Assembly (NCBI GenBank): GCA_016295275.1
Contig: JAEDLN010000010.1
Location: forward strand, 1-22,100
Reading direction: 5' to 3'
DNA: 22,100 nucleotides
Origin: Kiritimatiellia bacterium
GTDB taxonomy: Bacteria; Verrucomicrobiota; Kiritimatiellia; RFP12; UBA3636
Shown here: piece by piece, positions 1-8,391 of the stretch
Layout of the letters: each line of letters begins with the position of its first letter
Position numbering within the stretch: position 1 is the first letter of the stretch
Translations under genes and position numbers: made by a program
The notes under the pieces: model-generated
What the model was told of the DNA's origin: nothing
What the model saw: only the letters and a program-made list of their open reading frames with translations
Databases searched by the model: none

Positions 1-338
1 CCCTCGGATGCCTCAAACTCATCAAAAACGGCGCACGCCTCATCGATTGCCCCGAAGACGTTCTGGAGGAACTCTCCTCCCTCCCGTCTTTCGGAAATAC
101 CCCCGCAACCCTCCCCCCGCTTGCCCAACCGTCTCCGCCGACAATGCCGGACAATCTGACGCCAAACGAACAAAAACTGCTCGCTTGCTTCCAAAACGCC
201 TCCCCGCTCTCCGCCGACGAACTCCAACGCAAATCCGGCATCCCCCCCGGAAACATCCCATCCTTGCTGATCGCACTCGAAATGAAGTGCCTGCTCCGCC
301 GTACGCCGGATAACCTCTACGCCCGCCCCCGCTCCTGA
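1..338 (+). CDS. dprA: DprA (DNA processing protein A), C-terminal part, 5' end outside the window
   Basis: The open frame enters from the left edge (first full codon at base 3) and stops at 338, giving 111 residues. It begins with an LKLIKNGARLIDCPEDVLEEL stretch, matching the end of the DprA Rossmann-like domain, where a conserved NxLIxxGA segment is followed by a helix. A Pro-rich linker leads to a winged-helix-like C-terminal domain starting near LTPNEQKLLACF and ending in a basic LLRRTPDNLYARPRS tail. DprA binds single-stranded DNA in the cytoplasm and loads RecA during natural transformation; the C-terminal domain is common but not universal. Only the last third is visible, so the catalogue name rests on these two segments. 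The next gene starts 36 bases downstream on the same strand, so read-through is possible. Confidence 0.72.
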   Translation, partial: LGCLKLIKNGARLIDCPEDVLEELSSLPSFGNTPATLPPLAQPSPPTMPDNLTPNEQKLLACFQNASPLSADELQRKSGIPPGNIPSLLIALEMKCLLRRTPDNLYARPRS

Positions 339-374
339 CGCCCCCCTTATTATCCCTCTTTCTAACGGAATAAA

Positions 375-1346
375 ATGACACGAATCGGAATTCTCGGCTG
401 CGGCAATATCGCGTCCGTCATGGCTAAAACCGTACAGGAGATGCCTTTCTTCGTTCTCTCTGCCGTCGCTTCCCGTTCCATCGACCGCGCAACGGCATTC
501 GCGGCCAAATGGGGCGCCCGCTCCGCATACGGTTCCTACAGGGAACTCGCAGCCGATCCAAATGTCGATCTGGTGTATATCGCTACCCCTCACTCGGAGC
601 ATTTCTCCAATATGATGCTCTGCCTCGACTTCCGTAAAAACATCCTTTGCGAAAAACCCTTTACCGTCAACCGCCGACAGGCGGAAGCGATTTTCCGCCG
701 CGCCGCCGATCTCGGATGCTTTGTCGCAGAAGCGATGTGGACCCGTTTTCTGCCGTTCGTCCGGACAATCCGGCAGACGCTCGACTCCGGAATCATCGGC
801 TCCCCTGTCCTGCTGACCGCCAACTTGGGCGCTCCAATGGAACAGATCCCTCGCATCGCCGATCCGAAACTCGCGGGCGGCGCTCTCCTGGATATCGGAA
901 TCTACGCACTCGTCTTCGCAGAACTCTTCTTCGGAAACCGACTCGAACTCGTCGCTTCCTCGTGTACGAAAACCGATACGGGCGTCGATCGGACCGATAG
1001 CATCACGCTCGCCGATCCGGACGGCCGGATGGCGATCCTCTACGCCTCCATCGCCGGTGCAACCGACGGCACCGGACGTATCGCCTGCACCAACGGACGC
1101 GCCGTTCTCGAGTACATCCCGAATTTCCGGGGCATGAAGCTCTTCGACCGACAAAACCGGGAACTCGCCTCCTATTCCCCGCCGGTTCAAATCACCGGCT
1201 ACGAATACGAACTCCTCTCCGTGCAGAATGCCCTCCGTAAAGGAATTATGGAATGCCCCGAAAATCCGCATGCCGAAACAATGCGGCGCATGGGCCTTAT
1301 GGATGATCTCCGCCGCCAATGGAATCTCCGCTACCCCTTCGAGTGA
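375..1346 (+). CDS. Gfo/Idh/MocA family NAD(P)-dependent oxidoreductase
   Basis: A 323-residue protein with the N-terminal Rossmann fold of the family: GILGCGNIA at residues 5-13, the IATPHSEH segment near residue 70, and the hallmark CEKP (Lys94). After the fold come EAMWTRFLP and GGALLDIGIY (Tyr177), which resemble the dimeric dihydrodiol dehydrogenase / xylose dehydrogenase branch more than inositol dehydrogenase. Members oxidise or reduce a sugar or a cyclic diol using NAD(P) in the cytoplasm; the substrate cannot be read from sequence. Length is typical for this branch. The ATG at 375 is the first in frame and has a weak AACGGA upstream. The neighbours (dprA, topA) do not suggest a pathway. 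The family call is firm and the substrate unknown. Confidence 0.9.
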   Translation: MTRIGILGCGNIASVMAKTVQEMPFFVLSAVASRSIDRATAFAAKWGARSAYGSYRELAADPNVDLVYIATPHSEHFSNMMLCLDFRKNILCEKPFTVNRRQAEAIFRRAADLGCFVAEAMWTRFLPFVRTIRQTLDSGIIGSPVLLTANLGAPMEQIPRIADPKLAGGALLDIGIYALVFAELFFGNRLELVASSCTKTDTGVDRTDSITLADPDGRMAILYASIAGATDGTGRIACTNGRAVLEYIPNFRGMKLFDRQNRELASYSPPVQITGYEYELLSVQNALRKGIMECPENPHAETMRRMGLMDDLRRQWNLRYPFE

Positions 1347-1485
1347 AACGCCGTCTGTCCATCCCCCTTTTCACACATGCCTATGCGCGCAAACACTTGC
1401 ACGCGAGACGCACGCGCACAGGCGGAACTTTTCTCGATTTTCCGCTCCCGGAAACAGAATTCAAGATTTTTTCATACGTAGCCGA

Positions 1486-1520
1486 GTGCGGTTATTTCTT
1501 GCATCCGCATTTTTCTTGTG
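1486..1520 (+). terminator. Weak hairpin plus T-rich tail after the oxidoreductase gene
   Basis: The 294-base gap between the oxidoreductase and topA holds a TGCGG/CCGCA stem (plus an outer G-T pair) with a 13-base loop, followed at once by TTTTCTTG. The stem is short and the loop long, so this is only a possible intrinsic terminator. Nothing else coding was seen in the gap. Confidence 0.28.
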
Positions 1521-1600
1521 TTACTCCTTTTCCCACATCGAAAAACAGGCGCCTCCCGGCCGAAAACCGGTCCGCGAAACCAATGCCCCTGTTCCGTTTC

Positions 1601-1629
1601 TTTTCCATAACATTATTTAGTCGTATACT
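1601..1629 (+). promoter_or_regulatory. Possible topA promoter (-10 TATACT)
   Basis: A good -10 box TATACT lies at 1624-1629, only 11 bases before the topA ATG at 1641. The base stretch 17 upstream (TTTTCC) is a poor -35. If used, transcription would begin about 5 bases before the start codon, giving an almost leaderless mRNA. The evidence is the -10 box and its position only. Confidence 0.3.
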
Positions 1630-1640
1630 GATTGCCTCAT

Positions 1641-4373
1641 ATGTCTAAACTGTTTATCGTCGAATCCCCCGCAAAAGCACATACCGTTGGCAATATCCTC
1701 GGCCCCGACTATGTCGTGAAGGCCTCCGTCGGTCATATACGCGATCTTCCCGAACATTCCCTCGGAATCACAATCTCCGATGACAACCGGAGCTTCGAAC
1801 CGCAATACATTATCTCCGAAGGAAAGGATAAGGTGGTCGACGATCTCGTCCGCCTTGCACGGTCCGCCGATGAAATCCTGCTCGCAAGCGATCCGGACCG
1901 CGAAGGAGAAGCCATCGCATGGCATCTCTATGAGGTGCTGAACGCCGCCCTGAAAAAGGCAAAACTCCAAAAGCCGTTCCATCGGATCGAGTACAACGAA
2001 ATTACCCGTACCGCCGTCCTGAAGGCGTTGCAGAATCCCCACGAAATCAATCGAAACCGCGTCGATGCACAACAGGCACGCCGACTGATCGATCGTCTCG
2101 TCGGTTTCAAAATCTCCCCGACCCTTCGCCGCGCCGGTTTGCGCAGCAAAGACAATAACTTGAGCGCCGGACGCGTCCAAAGCGTCGCTCTCCGCATCAT
2201 TTGCGAACGCGATCGCGAAATCAACAGCTTCGTTTCACACCCCTACTGGGAATTCCATGTCAAGGTTCGGCGCGAAGACGGAACGGCAACGCCGTTTGTC
2301 CTTCAACTGAAAAAAATCGACCGCCAAAAGGCCGATATCAATGACGCAGAGACCGCCGCGAAAACCGAATCCTTCCTCCGCTCCGCCGTCTATTCCGTGA
2401 CAGACGACAAGTCCGCTCCGGAAAAGAAAAACCCATACCCGCCTTTCAAAACGTCGACGCTCCAGCAGGCCGCCAACAACCAGCTTCGACTTTCGCCGGA
2501 AAATACGATGCGGCTCGCTCAAAAACTCTATGAGGCCGGTCTTGTCACCTATATGCGTACCGACTCGATCGCGCTTTCCGCCGACGCAATCGCGCTCGCC
2601 AAAAACTACATCGTCCGGACGTTCGGACCGCAATATTCCAATCCGCGCAACTACACGAACAAGGAAGACGCGCAGGCCGCACACGAGGCGATTCGCCCGA
2701 CCGATCCCGAAATAACCGAAACCGTCGTTCTGGATAAACTCAGAGCCGCCGATACGGGTCTCTCCGAAGACAATATCCGCTTCGCCGCAAAACTCTACGG
2801 CCTGATCCACCGGAACTTCCTCGAATCGCAAATGCCCTCCGCCGTCTACGACCGGCGGACCATTACCGTCCTCGCCTCCGACTCCGCCCCCGGAGCCGCT
2901 CCGTCGACCGCCGAGCTGACCGCTTCCACGTCCGCGCTGAAGTTCCCGGGCTATAAAATCATCGCCCTCAAAGACGAGGATGACGATACGCCCCGGCAAA
3001 CCGCAGAAGGAAAAGAGGAAACGGACGATCTTCAAAAGGAAATTCCCGCTCTCGAAATCAACGGGAAACTCAAGGCCCTCGAGGTGCTTCCCGATAAAAA
3101 GGAAACCAAACCGCCAAAGCGCTTTAGCGAAGCCTCTCTCGTGAAGGAACTCGAAGCACGCGGAATCGGACGGCCTTCGACCTACGCGTCCATCATCCGT
3201 ACCATCAAAGAACGGAATTATGTCGAAACGAAAGACCGTTCCCTCCGCGCAACCGAAATCGGTCTCGCCTTGAACGACTACCTCGTTCCCAATTTCCCGG
3301 AATTGTTCGATGTCGGCTTTACCGCCGCCATGGAAAAGAAACTCGATGACGTCGAAAATCCCGATCGGAACATCGAGTGGCAATCCATGCTGGCCGATTT
3401 CTACAAACGCCTTCTCGGATGGCTCGAGGCCGCCAAACCGGCTCCTGCCGATCCCGAAGCCGTTCGCAAGGTTCTCACCGCCCTGTGCGCCGTTCAAACA
3501 TGGAATCAGCCCCGGACCGTCGGAAAACGGACCTTCTCCGATTTCTCGTTCGCACAGGATATCGCAAACGATTTCCAGGGTTTCGCACGCACGACCGCAA
3601 AGGAACGCCGCGCGCAAAGTCGGACCGCCGGTCAACCCGATTCCGCAACGCCTCCATCCCAACGGCTTGTCTTCGATCCGACTTCCGCTCCGGTAAAGCC
3701 GATCTCGACCAACCAGCTCGGAACGCTCGTTCGAATGATGCTTCGCTACCGGAATCAAATCCCCGATGCCGAAACAATCGCACGCGAGACCGGTTTCCAG
3801 GAATTGGCCGCCCCGAACCAAACAGAGGCGCCGGATCCGACATCCGTCCGAATCGTCGATATTCTGGAGAGCGCCAGCGTCGAAGAACGCGATGCGAATT
3901 TCTTCCAATCCCTCGCCAATCAACTGCACAATGGCCGCCGCTTGAGCGACAAACAGCTCTTCTATCTCCGAAAAATCTTCCTCAATGCACGCGCCAGAAT
4001 CCCCGGATTCTCCCCGGAGCTCTGTTCTGACCTCGGTATCGCATACGAGGAACCTGTTGCAGTGGATGTCGACCATATCCGGATGGTTCTCGATGCCCTG
4101 AAGGGAATCACGGAATGGAATGAACCGAAACGCAGCGGAAAACGCGTTTTCAGCGATCGCGAATTCTTCGAATCCGTCGACGGACAATTCCGGAAAAACG
4201 GAACGCTCTCCGAAAAGCAAATCGCGGCACTCGATCGCATGATCTACCAATATCGCGAAAAAATCCCGAATGCCGCCGATCTGATGCAACGGTTCCGGAT
4301 TCAACCGCCGAAACCGCGCGTCTTCGCCCGCAAGGCCCGGAAAAGCCCCTCTCGAACGGCAGCTGGGAAATAA
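1641..4373 (+). CDS. topA: DNA topoisomerase I (type IA) with atypical zinc-free C-terminus
   Basis: A 910-residue type IA topoisomerase that relaxes negative supercoils through a 5'-phosphotyrosine intermediate. Visible are the Toprim start KLFIVESPAKA at residues 3-13, the acidic DPDREGEAIAWH motif near residue 88, the QARRLIDRLVGFKIS and LSAGRVQSVALRI segments, and the catalytic Tyr304 in TYMRTDS. EARGIGRPSTYA follows in domain I/IV. The catalytic core ends near residue 595. The rest contains no CxxC pairs, so the usual zinc ribbons are absent. In their place are about three related repeats (3462-3810, 3843-4040, 4071-4310) with motifs such as GKRxFSD and LSxKQ. ATG 1641 is chosen over the in-frame TTG at 1632 because the family begins directly with the VESPAKA strand. 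A TATACT box sits just upstream. Confidence 0.95.
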   Translation: MSKLFIVESPAKAHTVGNILGPDYVVKASVGHIRDLPEHSLGITISDDNRSFEPQYIISEGKDKVVDDLVRLARSADEILLASDPDREGEAIAWHLYEVLNAALKKAKLQKPFHRIEYNEITRTAVLKALQNPHEINRNRVDAQQARRLIDRLVGFKISPTLRRAGLRSKDNNLSAGRVQSVALRIICERDREINSFVSHPYWEFHVKVRREDGTATPFVLQLKKIDRQKADINDAETAAKTESFLRSAVYSVTDDKSAPEKKNPYPPFKTSTLQQAANNQLRLSPENTMRLAQKLYEAGLVTYMRTDSIALSADAIALAKNYIVRTFGPQYSNPRNYTNKEDAQAAHEAIRPTDPEITETVVLDKLRAADTGLSEDNIRFAAKLYGLIHRNFLESQMPSAVYDRRTITVLASDSAPGAAPSTAELTASTSALKFPGYKIIALKDEDDDTPRQTAEGKEETDDLQKEIPALEINGKLKALEVLPDKKETKPPKRFSEASLVKELEARGIGRPSTYASIIRTIKERNYVETKDRSLRATEIGLALNDYLVPNFPELFDVGFTAAMEKKLDDVENPDRNIEWQSMLADFYKRLLGWLEAAKPAPADPEAVRKVLTALCAVQTWNQPRTVGKRTFSDFSFAQDIANDFQGFARTTAKERRAQSRTAGQPDSATPPSQRLVFDPTSAPVKPISTNQLGTLVRMMLRYRNQIPDAETIARETGFQELAAPNQTEAPDPTSVRIVDILESASVEERDANFFQSLANQLHNGRRLSDKQLFYLRKIFLNARARIPGFSPELCSDLGIAYEEPVAVDVDHIRMVLDALKGITEWNEPKRSGKRVFSDREFFESVDGQFRKNGTLSEKQIAALDRMIYQYREKIPNAADLMQRFRIQPPKPRVFARKARKSPSRTAAGK

Positions 4374-4469
4374 CCGCCCGCGCCGGAACGCTTCTGCCCG
4401 CCCGTTGCCCCCTCCCCCCAAAAAAACGGAGTCGTGCGTTTCCCGTTAAACGCCGTACCTTTCTCAATC

Positions 4470-6791
4470 ATGAACAACGCCAACGTTTTTCTTTCCCGCT
4501 CGAAGCTGGCCCTCCTGCTCGCGCTTGCATGGCAGATCGGCTTCTCCGTGCAAAACGCACGGGCCGAGGACGGACTCAAACCCGGCGAATCGGAATACGA
4601 TTTCGATCTCCCCGAGGCCGCACCGCTCGAAGACGCCAAGGAAATCGCCCAACTCGTTTCGCGCTACATGCCGGAATTGCACGTCACGCACAGACGCTTC
4701 GACGATACGCTCTCTCCGGCCGCATGGACCAACTACTTCAACGCATTCGATCCCGGCCATATCTTCTTTACGCAAGAGGACGAAAAGGAATTCGAGCCGC
4801 AACGCCTCAATTATCTTTCGCAAATCGCCGCCGGAAATGTCGAATTCGGACAGCAACTCTTTCAGCGCTATGTCTTGCGAACTGCCGAACGTTGCGCATT
4901 CGTCAATTCCATCTTGAGCAACAAATGGGACGAGGCAACCGACGAGACGTACGTTTTCCGCCGAGATAAACTCCCGCGCCCGGCAAACCGTGCCGAACAG
5001 GACGCCGTCTGGGAGGGACGAATCCGGAATATCCTCCTGGACGCCCGTATCGCGTGCCAAATCGCAAACCAAAACGCCTCGAATCGCTACGAAAAGGCAA
5101 TCGCCAAAGCCAACGGATCCACCAATGCCGTCGCCCTGCAGGCTGCCGCCTTTACCGCCCTGACCAACGCAGTCCGGACGGTTGATGAAGCCGTCGAAAC
5201 CGCCCGTAGCCAAATCCGCGAAAACAACGAACACCTGCTCTCCTATCTGCGCGACGCCGATCAGGAAATGTGGTTCGCCAAGTTTCTCTCCGCCGCGGTT
5301 TCCGCCTACGATCCTCACTCCGATTACCTTTCCCCCGCCCTTGCAGAAGATTTTCAAATCGATATGCAACTCTCGTTGCAGGGAATCGGTGCGCAACTCC
5401 AGTCCGACGGCGGTACCGCCAAAATCATGGAAATCGTCCCCGGCTCCCCGGCCGATCGCGATACGTCGCCCAATCGGCTCGAACCGGGCGATCGGATCGT
5501 CGCTGTTGCTCAAGGTGATGAAGAATTCGTCGATATCCGGCACTGGCCCCTCTATAAGGCGGTGCGACTCATTCGAGGCCCTACCGGAACGACCGTGCGC
5601 CTCCGCGTCATCCCGACGGCTAAGCCCGATAGCGAAAAAGTCGTGACCCTCGTGCGCGAAGAAATCAAAATGGAGGAGCAAGCCGCTTCCTCCAAAATCG
5701 AAACCGTCACCGACGCCCGCGGAACAAGCCGTACCCTCGGCTACATCAAACTGCCTGCATTCTACGCTTCCATGGCCGACAACGGCTCGACGCAACGAAG
5801 CGCCGCCGCCGATGTCGCAACCGAAATCGCCAAACTCAATGAAGCCAGCGTCGAAGGTCTTATCCTCGATTTGCGCAACAACGGTGGCGGCTCCCTCCCC
5901 GAAGCCATTAAGCTGACCGGACTCTTTATCCGCCGCGGCCCCGTTGTCGTCGTGCAACAGTTCGGCCGGCTGATCAATCTCCCCGACAACGATTCTTCCA
6001 TCGCATTCGAAAAGCCCGTCGTCGTCCTTGTGAACCGCCTCTCCGCTTCCGCCTCGGAAATCGTTGCCGCGGCCCTGATGGATTACAATCGCGCAATCAT
6101 CGTCGGCGACTACAGCACGCACGGAAAAGGCTCTGTCCAGACGATGGTGCCGCTCGACAAGTTCGGCGAACTGAAGGCAACGACCGCTCTCTTCTTCCGA
6201 ATCAACGGCTCTTCTACCCAAATCAAGGGCGTCCCTACCGATATCCATTTGCCGTCCATTCTCGAAGCATACCCCGATCTCGGCGAGGATAAACTCCCCG
6301 GCGCCCTTCCCCGCAAATGGATCAATCCCGCACGCTATCAGACGGCCGGAACCTATGGCTCCGTCATCCCTGAACTCAAAGAACGCTCGATCGAACGCAC
6401 GTCCACAAATACCGCCTGGCAGGCACGGATCCGATTGATCGATCGTTACCATACCTCCTTGACGAATAACGTGAAGTCGCTCGACTATCAAAAACGATTC
6501 CAAGAGGCGCTCGAAAACGATGCGCTGGCCGAGGAGGTGCGCAAATGCACCTTCGGCGAGGATGATTCCGATGAAGACGCTTTCCTCGAAGAAGACGCCT
6601 ATGGCAGGGATTCCCTCGGAAAAAACGCCGAGCAACGCAAAAAACATGACGAGGAAAAATTGCGCAAATCCGATATTGTCCTCGACGAGGCTCTCCAGAT
6701 TCTTGTCGATCTGATCGATTTCTGCCCAAACGGCCTGAAAAAGAAAAACGACGCCTTTATGAACATCATGGACCTGTTTGATCAACTCTGA
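4470..6791 (+). CDS. prc: Carboxy-terminal processing protease, Prc/Tsp type (peptidase S41A)
   Basis: A 773-residue exported protease that degrades or trims envelope proteins from their C-termini. A signal peptide spans residues 1-32 (basic start, LALLLALAW core, cleavage probably after NARA). A Tsp-type N-terminal domain follows (FNAFDPGHIFFTQEDE). The PDZ domain lies at about residues 300-390 (GIGAQLQ...GSPAD...LEPGDRIV). The S41 catalytic domain has LDLRNNGGG, then SASASE with the predicted nucleophile Ser527, and HGKGSVQ with the predicted base Lys553. The C-terminal extension is charged. A GTG at 4434 is also open in frame, but its GGAG is only 2 bases upstream; the ATG at 4470 gives a normal signal peptide. 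The stop overlaps the next start as TGATG, so translation is probably coupled to the permease. Confidence 0.93.
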   Translation: MNNANVFLSRSKLALLLALAWQIGFSVQNARAEDGLKPGESEYDFDLPEAAPLEDAKEIAQLVSRYMPELHVTHRRFDDTLSPAAWTNYFNAFDPGHIFFTQEDEKEFEPQRLNYLSQIAAGNVEFGQQLFQRYVLRTAERCAFVNSILSNKWDEATDETYVFRRDKLPRPANRAEQDAVWEGRIRNILLDARIACQIANQNASNRYEKAIAKANGSTNAVALQAAAFTALTNAVRTVDEAVETARSQIRENNEHLLSYLRDADQEMWFAKFLSAAVSAYDPHSDYLSPALAEDFQIDMQLSLQGIGAQLQSDGGTAKIMEIVPGSPADRDTSPNRLEPGDRIVAVAQGDEEFVDIRHWPLYKAVRLIRGPTGTTVRLRVIPTAKPDSEKVVTLVREEIKMEEQAASSKIETVTDARGTSRTLGYIKLPAFYASMADNGSTQRSAAADVATEIAKLNEASVEGLILDLRNNGGGSLPEAIKLTGLFIRRGPVVVVQQFGRLINLPDNDSSIAFEKPVVVLVNRLSASASEIVAAALMDYNRAIIVGDYSTHGKGSVQTMVPLDKFGELKATTALFFRINGSSTQIKGVPTDIHLPSILEAYPDLGEDKLPGALPRKWINPARYQTAGTYGSVIPELKERSIERTSTNTAWQARIRLIDRYHTSLTNNVKSLDYQKRFQEALENDALAEEVRKCTFGEDDSDEDAFLEEDAYGRDSLGKNAEQRKKHDEEKLRKSDIVLDEALQILVDLIDFCPNGLKKKNDAFMNIMDLFDQL

Positions 6792-7687
6792 TGTTCTCCC
6801 GCTCCCTCAAACAAGCCAATGACGCCACCTGCCGCCGCCACTTTCCGAAATGGACGGTCGTCATGCTCTGCATCTACTTCCTTGCGGCTGTTTTTGCGGA
6901 ATTCGCTTGCCTGAACGGAAAGTGGAACAACCGGGTGCCGGGCTACAACCAAGTCAACCTCGACCTCCGATACCGCCCCCCGCTTACCCGTGCCGTCGCA
7001 CGGGACGGTTCGGAGCATTTTTTCCTGCTCGGTTCCGATAACCTCGGTCGCGATGTCTTTCGCCGCCTCCTCCAAGGTTCCCGAATCGCATTCCATGTCG
7101 GCGTCATTTCTTCTCTGATCGCCGTTCCGTTCGGTGCCCTTCTCGGTCTCGCCGCCGGGTATTTTCGGGGAAAGGTCGATGCGATCTGCACCGGCTTGGC
7201 GGCAACCGTCGCTGCCGTTCCCTCCGTTTTGCTGATCCTCGCAATCTCCCTGATCGCCGGAAAGGGGCTCTTCGGCGTCTATCTCGGAATCGGTTGCACG
7301 ACTTGGGTCGGCGTCTACCGGACGATCCGCTCCGAAACCCTCAAACACGCCAACCGCGGCTATGTCCTTTCCGCTAAAGTCCTCGGCTATTCCACGCCCC
7401 GAATCCTTTTCCGACATATCCTGCCCAATGTGATGCATCTGGTGATTATCCAGTTCTCGCTTCGCTTCCCCGCCGCCGTTTCCACCGAGGTATTCCTCTC
7501 TTTCCTCGGCCTCGGCGCGCAAGACGAACCGTCTTGGGGCGTCATGCTCAATAATGCCCGAATCCGTCTCTGGCAAGGTATCTGGTGGGAAGGCTTTTTC
7601 GTCACGCTCGCTGTCTTCGGTCTCATCCTCTGCGCAAACCGCTTCGGCGACGCTCTCCGCGACCGTCTCGACCCTTCTCTCCGGTGA
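6791..7687 (+). CDS. ABC transporter permease, OppC/DppC-like (binding-protein-dependent)
   Basis: A 298-residue inner-membrane protein. A hydrophobic N-terminal segment is followed by a periplasmic part holding the family sequence LGSDNLGRDVF near residue 82, then several membrane helices. The cytoplasmic EAA-type loop (SAKVLGYSTPRILFRHILPN) lies near residue 193, and the C-terminal FLGLGAQDEPSWGVML and GDALRDRLDP are typical of the OppC/DppC/NikC branch. Such proteins pair with an OppB-type permease and two ATPases to import peptides, nickel or similar. None of these partners is in this window, so it is either an orphan or works with a set encoded elsewhere. Start is fixed by the TGATG overlap with prc. 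Confidence 0.9.
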   Translation: MFSRSLKQANDATCRRHFPKWTVVMLCIYFLAAVFAEFACLNGKWNNRVPGYNQVNLDLRYRPPLTRAVARDGSEHFFLLGSDNLGRDVFRRLLQGSRIAFHVGVISSLIAVPFGALLGLAAGYFRGKVDAICTGLAATVAAVPSVLLILAISLIAGKGLFGVYLGIGCTTWVGVYRTIRSETLKHANRGYVLSAKVLGYSTPRILFRHILPNVMHLVIIQFSLRFPAAVSTEVFLSFLGLGAQDEPSWGVMLNNARIRLWQGIWWEGFFVTLAVFGLILCANRFGDALRDRLDPSLR

Positions 7688-7694
7688 CAACGCA

Positions 7695-8150
7695 ATGTCA
7701 AATCCCCTTTCCTTTTTGACACTCCGGGATAAACCGGAACTTCTCAACGATGCCGCTCAATGGTTTCACGAAAAGTGGAACGTCCCAGCCGAAGCCTACC
7801 TCGAATGTATGTCCTGCTACCTTTCCGGTAAAACGGAATACGGCTGGTTTCTCTGCCTGGACGGCACAAAAATCGTCGCCGGTCTCGGCGTCATCGAAAA
7901 CGATTTTCATGACCGCAAGGATCTCACTCCCAACATCTGCGCCGTCTTTACCGAGCCCGAATACCGTTGACGCGGAATCGCCGGAACACTTCTCCGGACC
8001 GCCGTTGAAACCCTCCGCAGCAAGGGAATTTCACCCGTCTACTTGCTGACTGACCACACGTCTTTCTACGAACAGTACGGTTGGCGATTCTTTACGCTTG
8101 CACACAACGACGGATCGCTCTCAACGTCCCGTATCTACATCCACGATTGA
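7695..8150 (+). pseudogene. GNAT N-acetyltransferase interrupted by an in-frame TGA
   Basis: From ATG 7695 the frame encodes 91 residues (WFHEKWNVP, LDGTKIVAGLGVIEND, NICAVFTEPEYR) and hits TGA at 7968-7970. The same frame then continues without a stop to 8148-8150: RGIAGTLLRTAVETL, VYLLTDHTSFYEQYGW, ending IYIHD. Joined, this is a 151-codon GNAT protein. The break lies inside the acetyl-CoA binding loop (YRxRGIA), where Arg or Gly (CGA or GGA) would be expected, so one base change explains it. Other genes here use TGA as a normal stop, so a changed genetic code is unlikely. The gene starts 7 bases after the permease stop. A sequencing error, a true nonsense mutation, or read-through cannot be told apart. 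Confidence 0.78.
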
Positions 8151-8358
8151 TATCCGTCGTGCCCGGCTTTTCGATAGTTCCGCCCGCTCGCAACAAAATT
8201 CGGCGCCGCCTCTTCGATGCGCCGCGAAAATGCGTTCCTGCGCCTGCGTGCCGCCGCCTGTCCGAAAGACTCCGCACCGACTTACGTCCGATTGACACTT
8301 GACTCTTTGGCTGCAAGAACCATGTGCCAATGAGAATGTCTACAGAAAACACCCACCC

Positions 8359-8381
8359 AAAAAACGACCTCCTGCGTCGCT
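8359..8381 (-). terminator. Likely intrinsic terminator of the MFS gene
   Basis: Read on the minus strand, an AGCGAC/GTCGTT stem (one G-T pair) with a 7-base loop runs into a TTTTTT tract, about 10 bases after the TAG of the MFS gene. The stem is short, but position and T-run fit. No gene was seen between the interrupted GNAT frame and this point. Confidence 0.42.
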
Positions 8382-8391
8382 GCGTGGGGAT

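Noticed and set aside
4408..4428. G-quadruplex on the minus strand.
   Set aside because: Only two G-runs (six and five) are present, so a stable intramolecular four-tract structure is not supported.
4464..6785. A 773-codon open frame on the minus strand opposite prc, and a 728-codon one opposite topA (2235-4421).
   Set aside because: Shadow frames caused by codon bias of real genes; the plus-strand frames carry full family motifs and the minus frames show none.
7968..8005. Selenocysteine insertion at the TGA with a SECIS-like hairpin.
   Set aside because: The hairpin stem is only 5 pairs, and the position is an acetyl-CoA loop residue normally Arg or Gly, not a redox site.
8201..8224. Hairpin CGGCGC/GCGCCG after the interrupted GNAT frame as a terminator.
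   Set aside because: Six pairs with a 12-base loop and no T-run; not enough to call.
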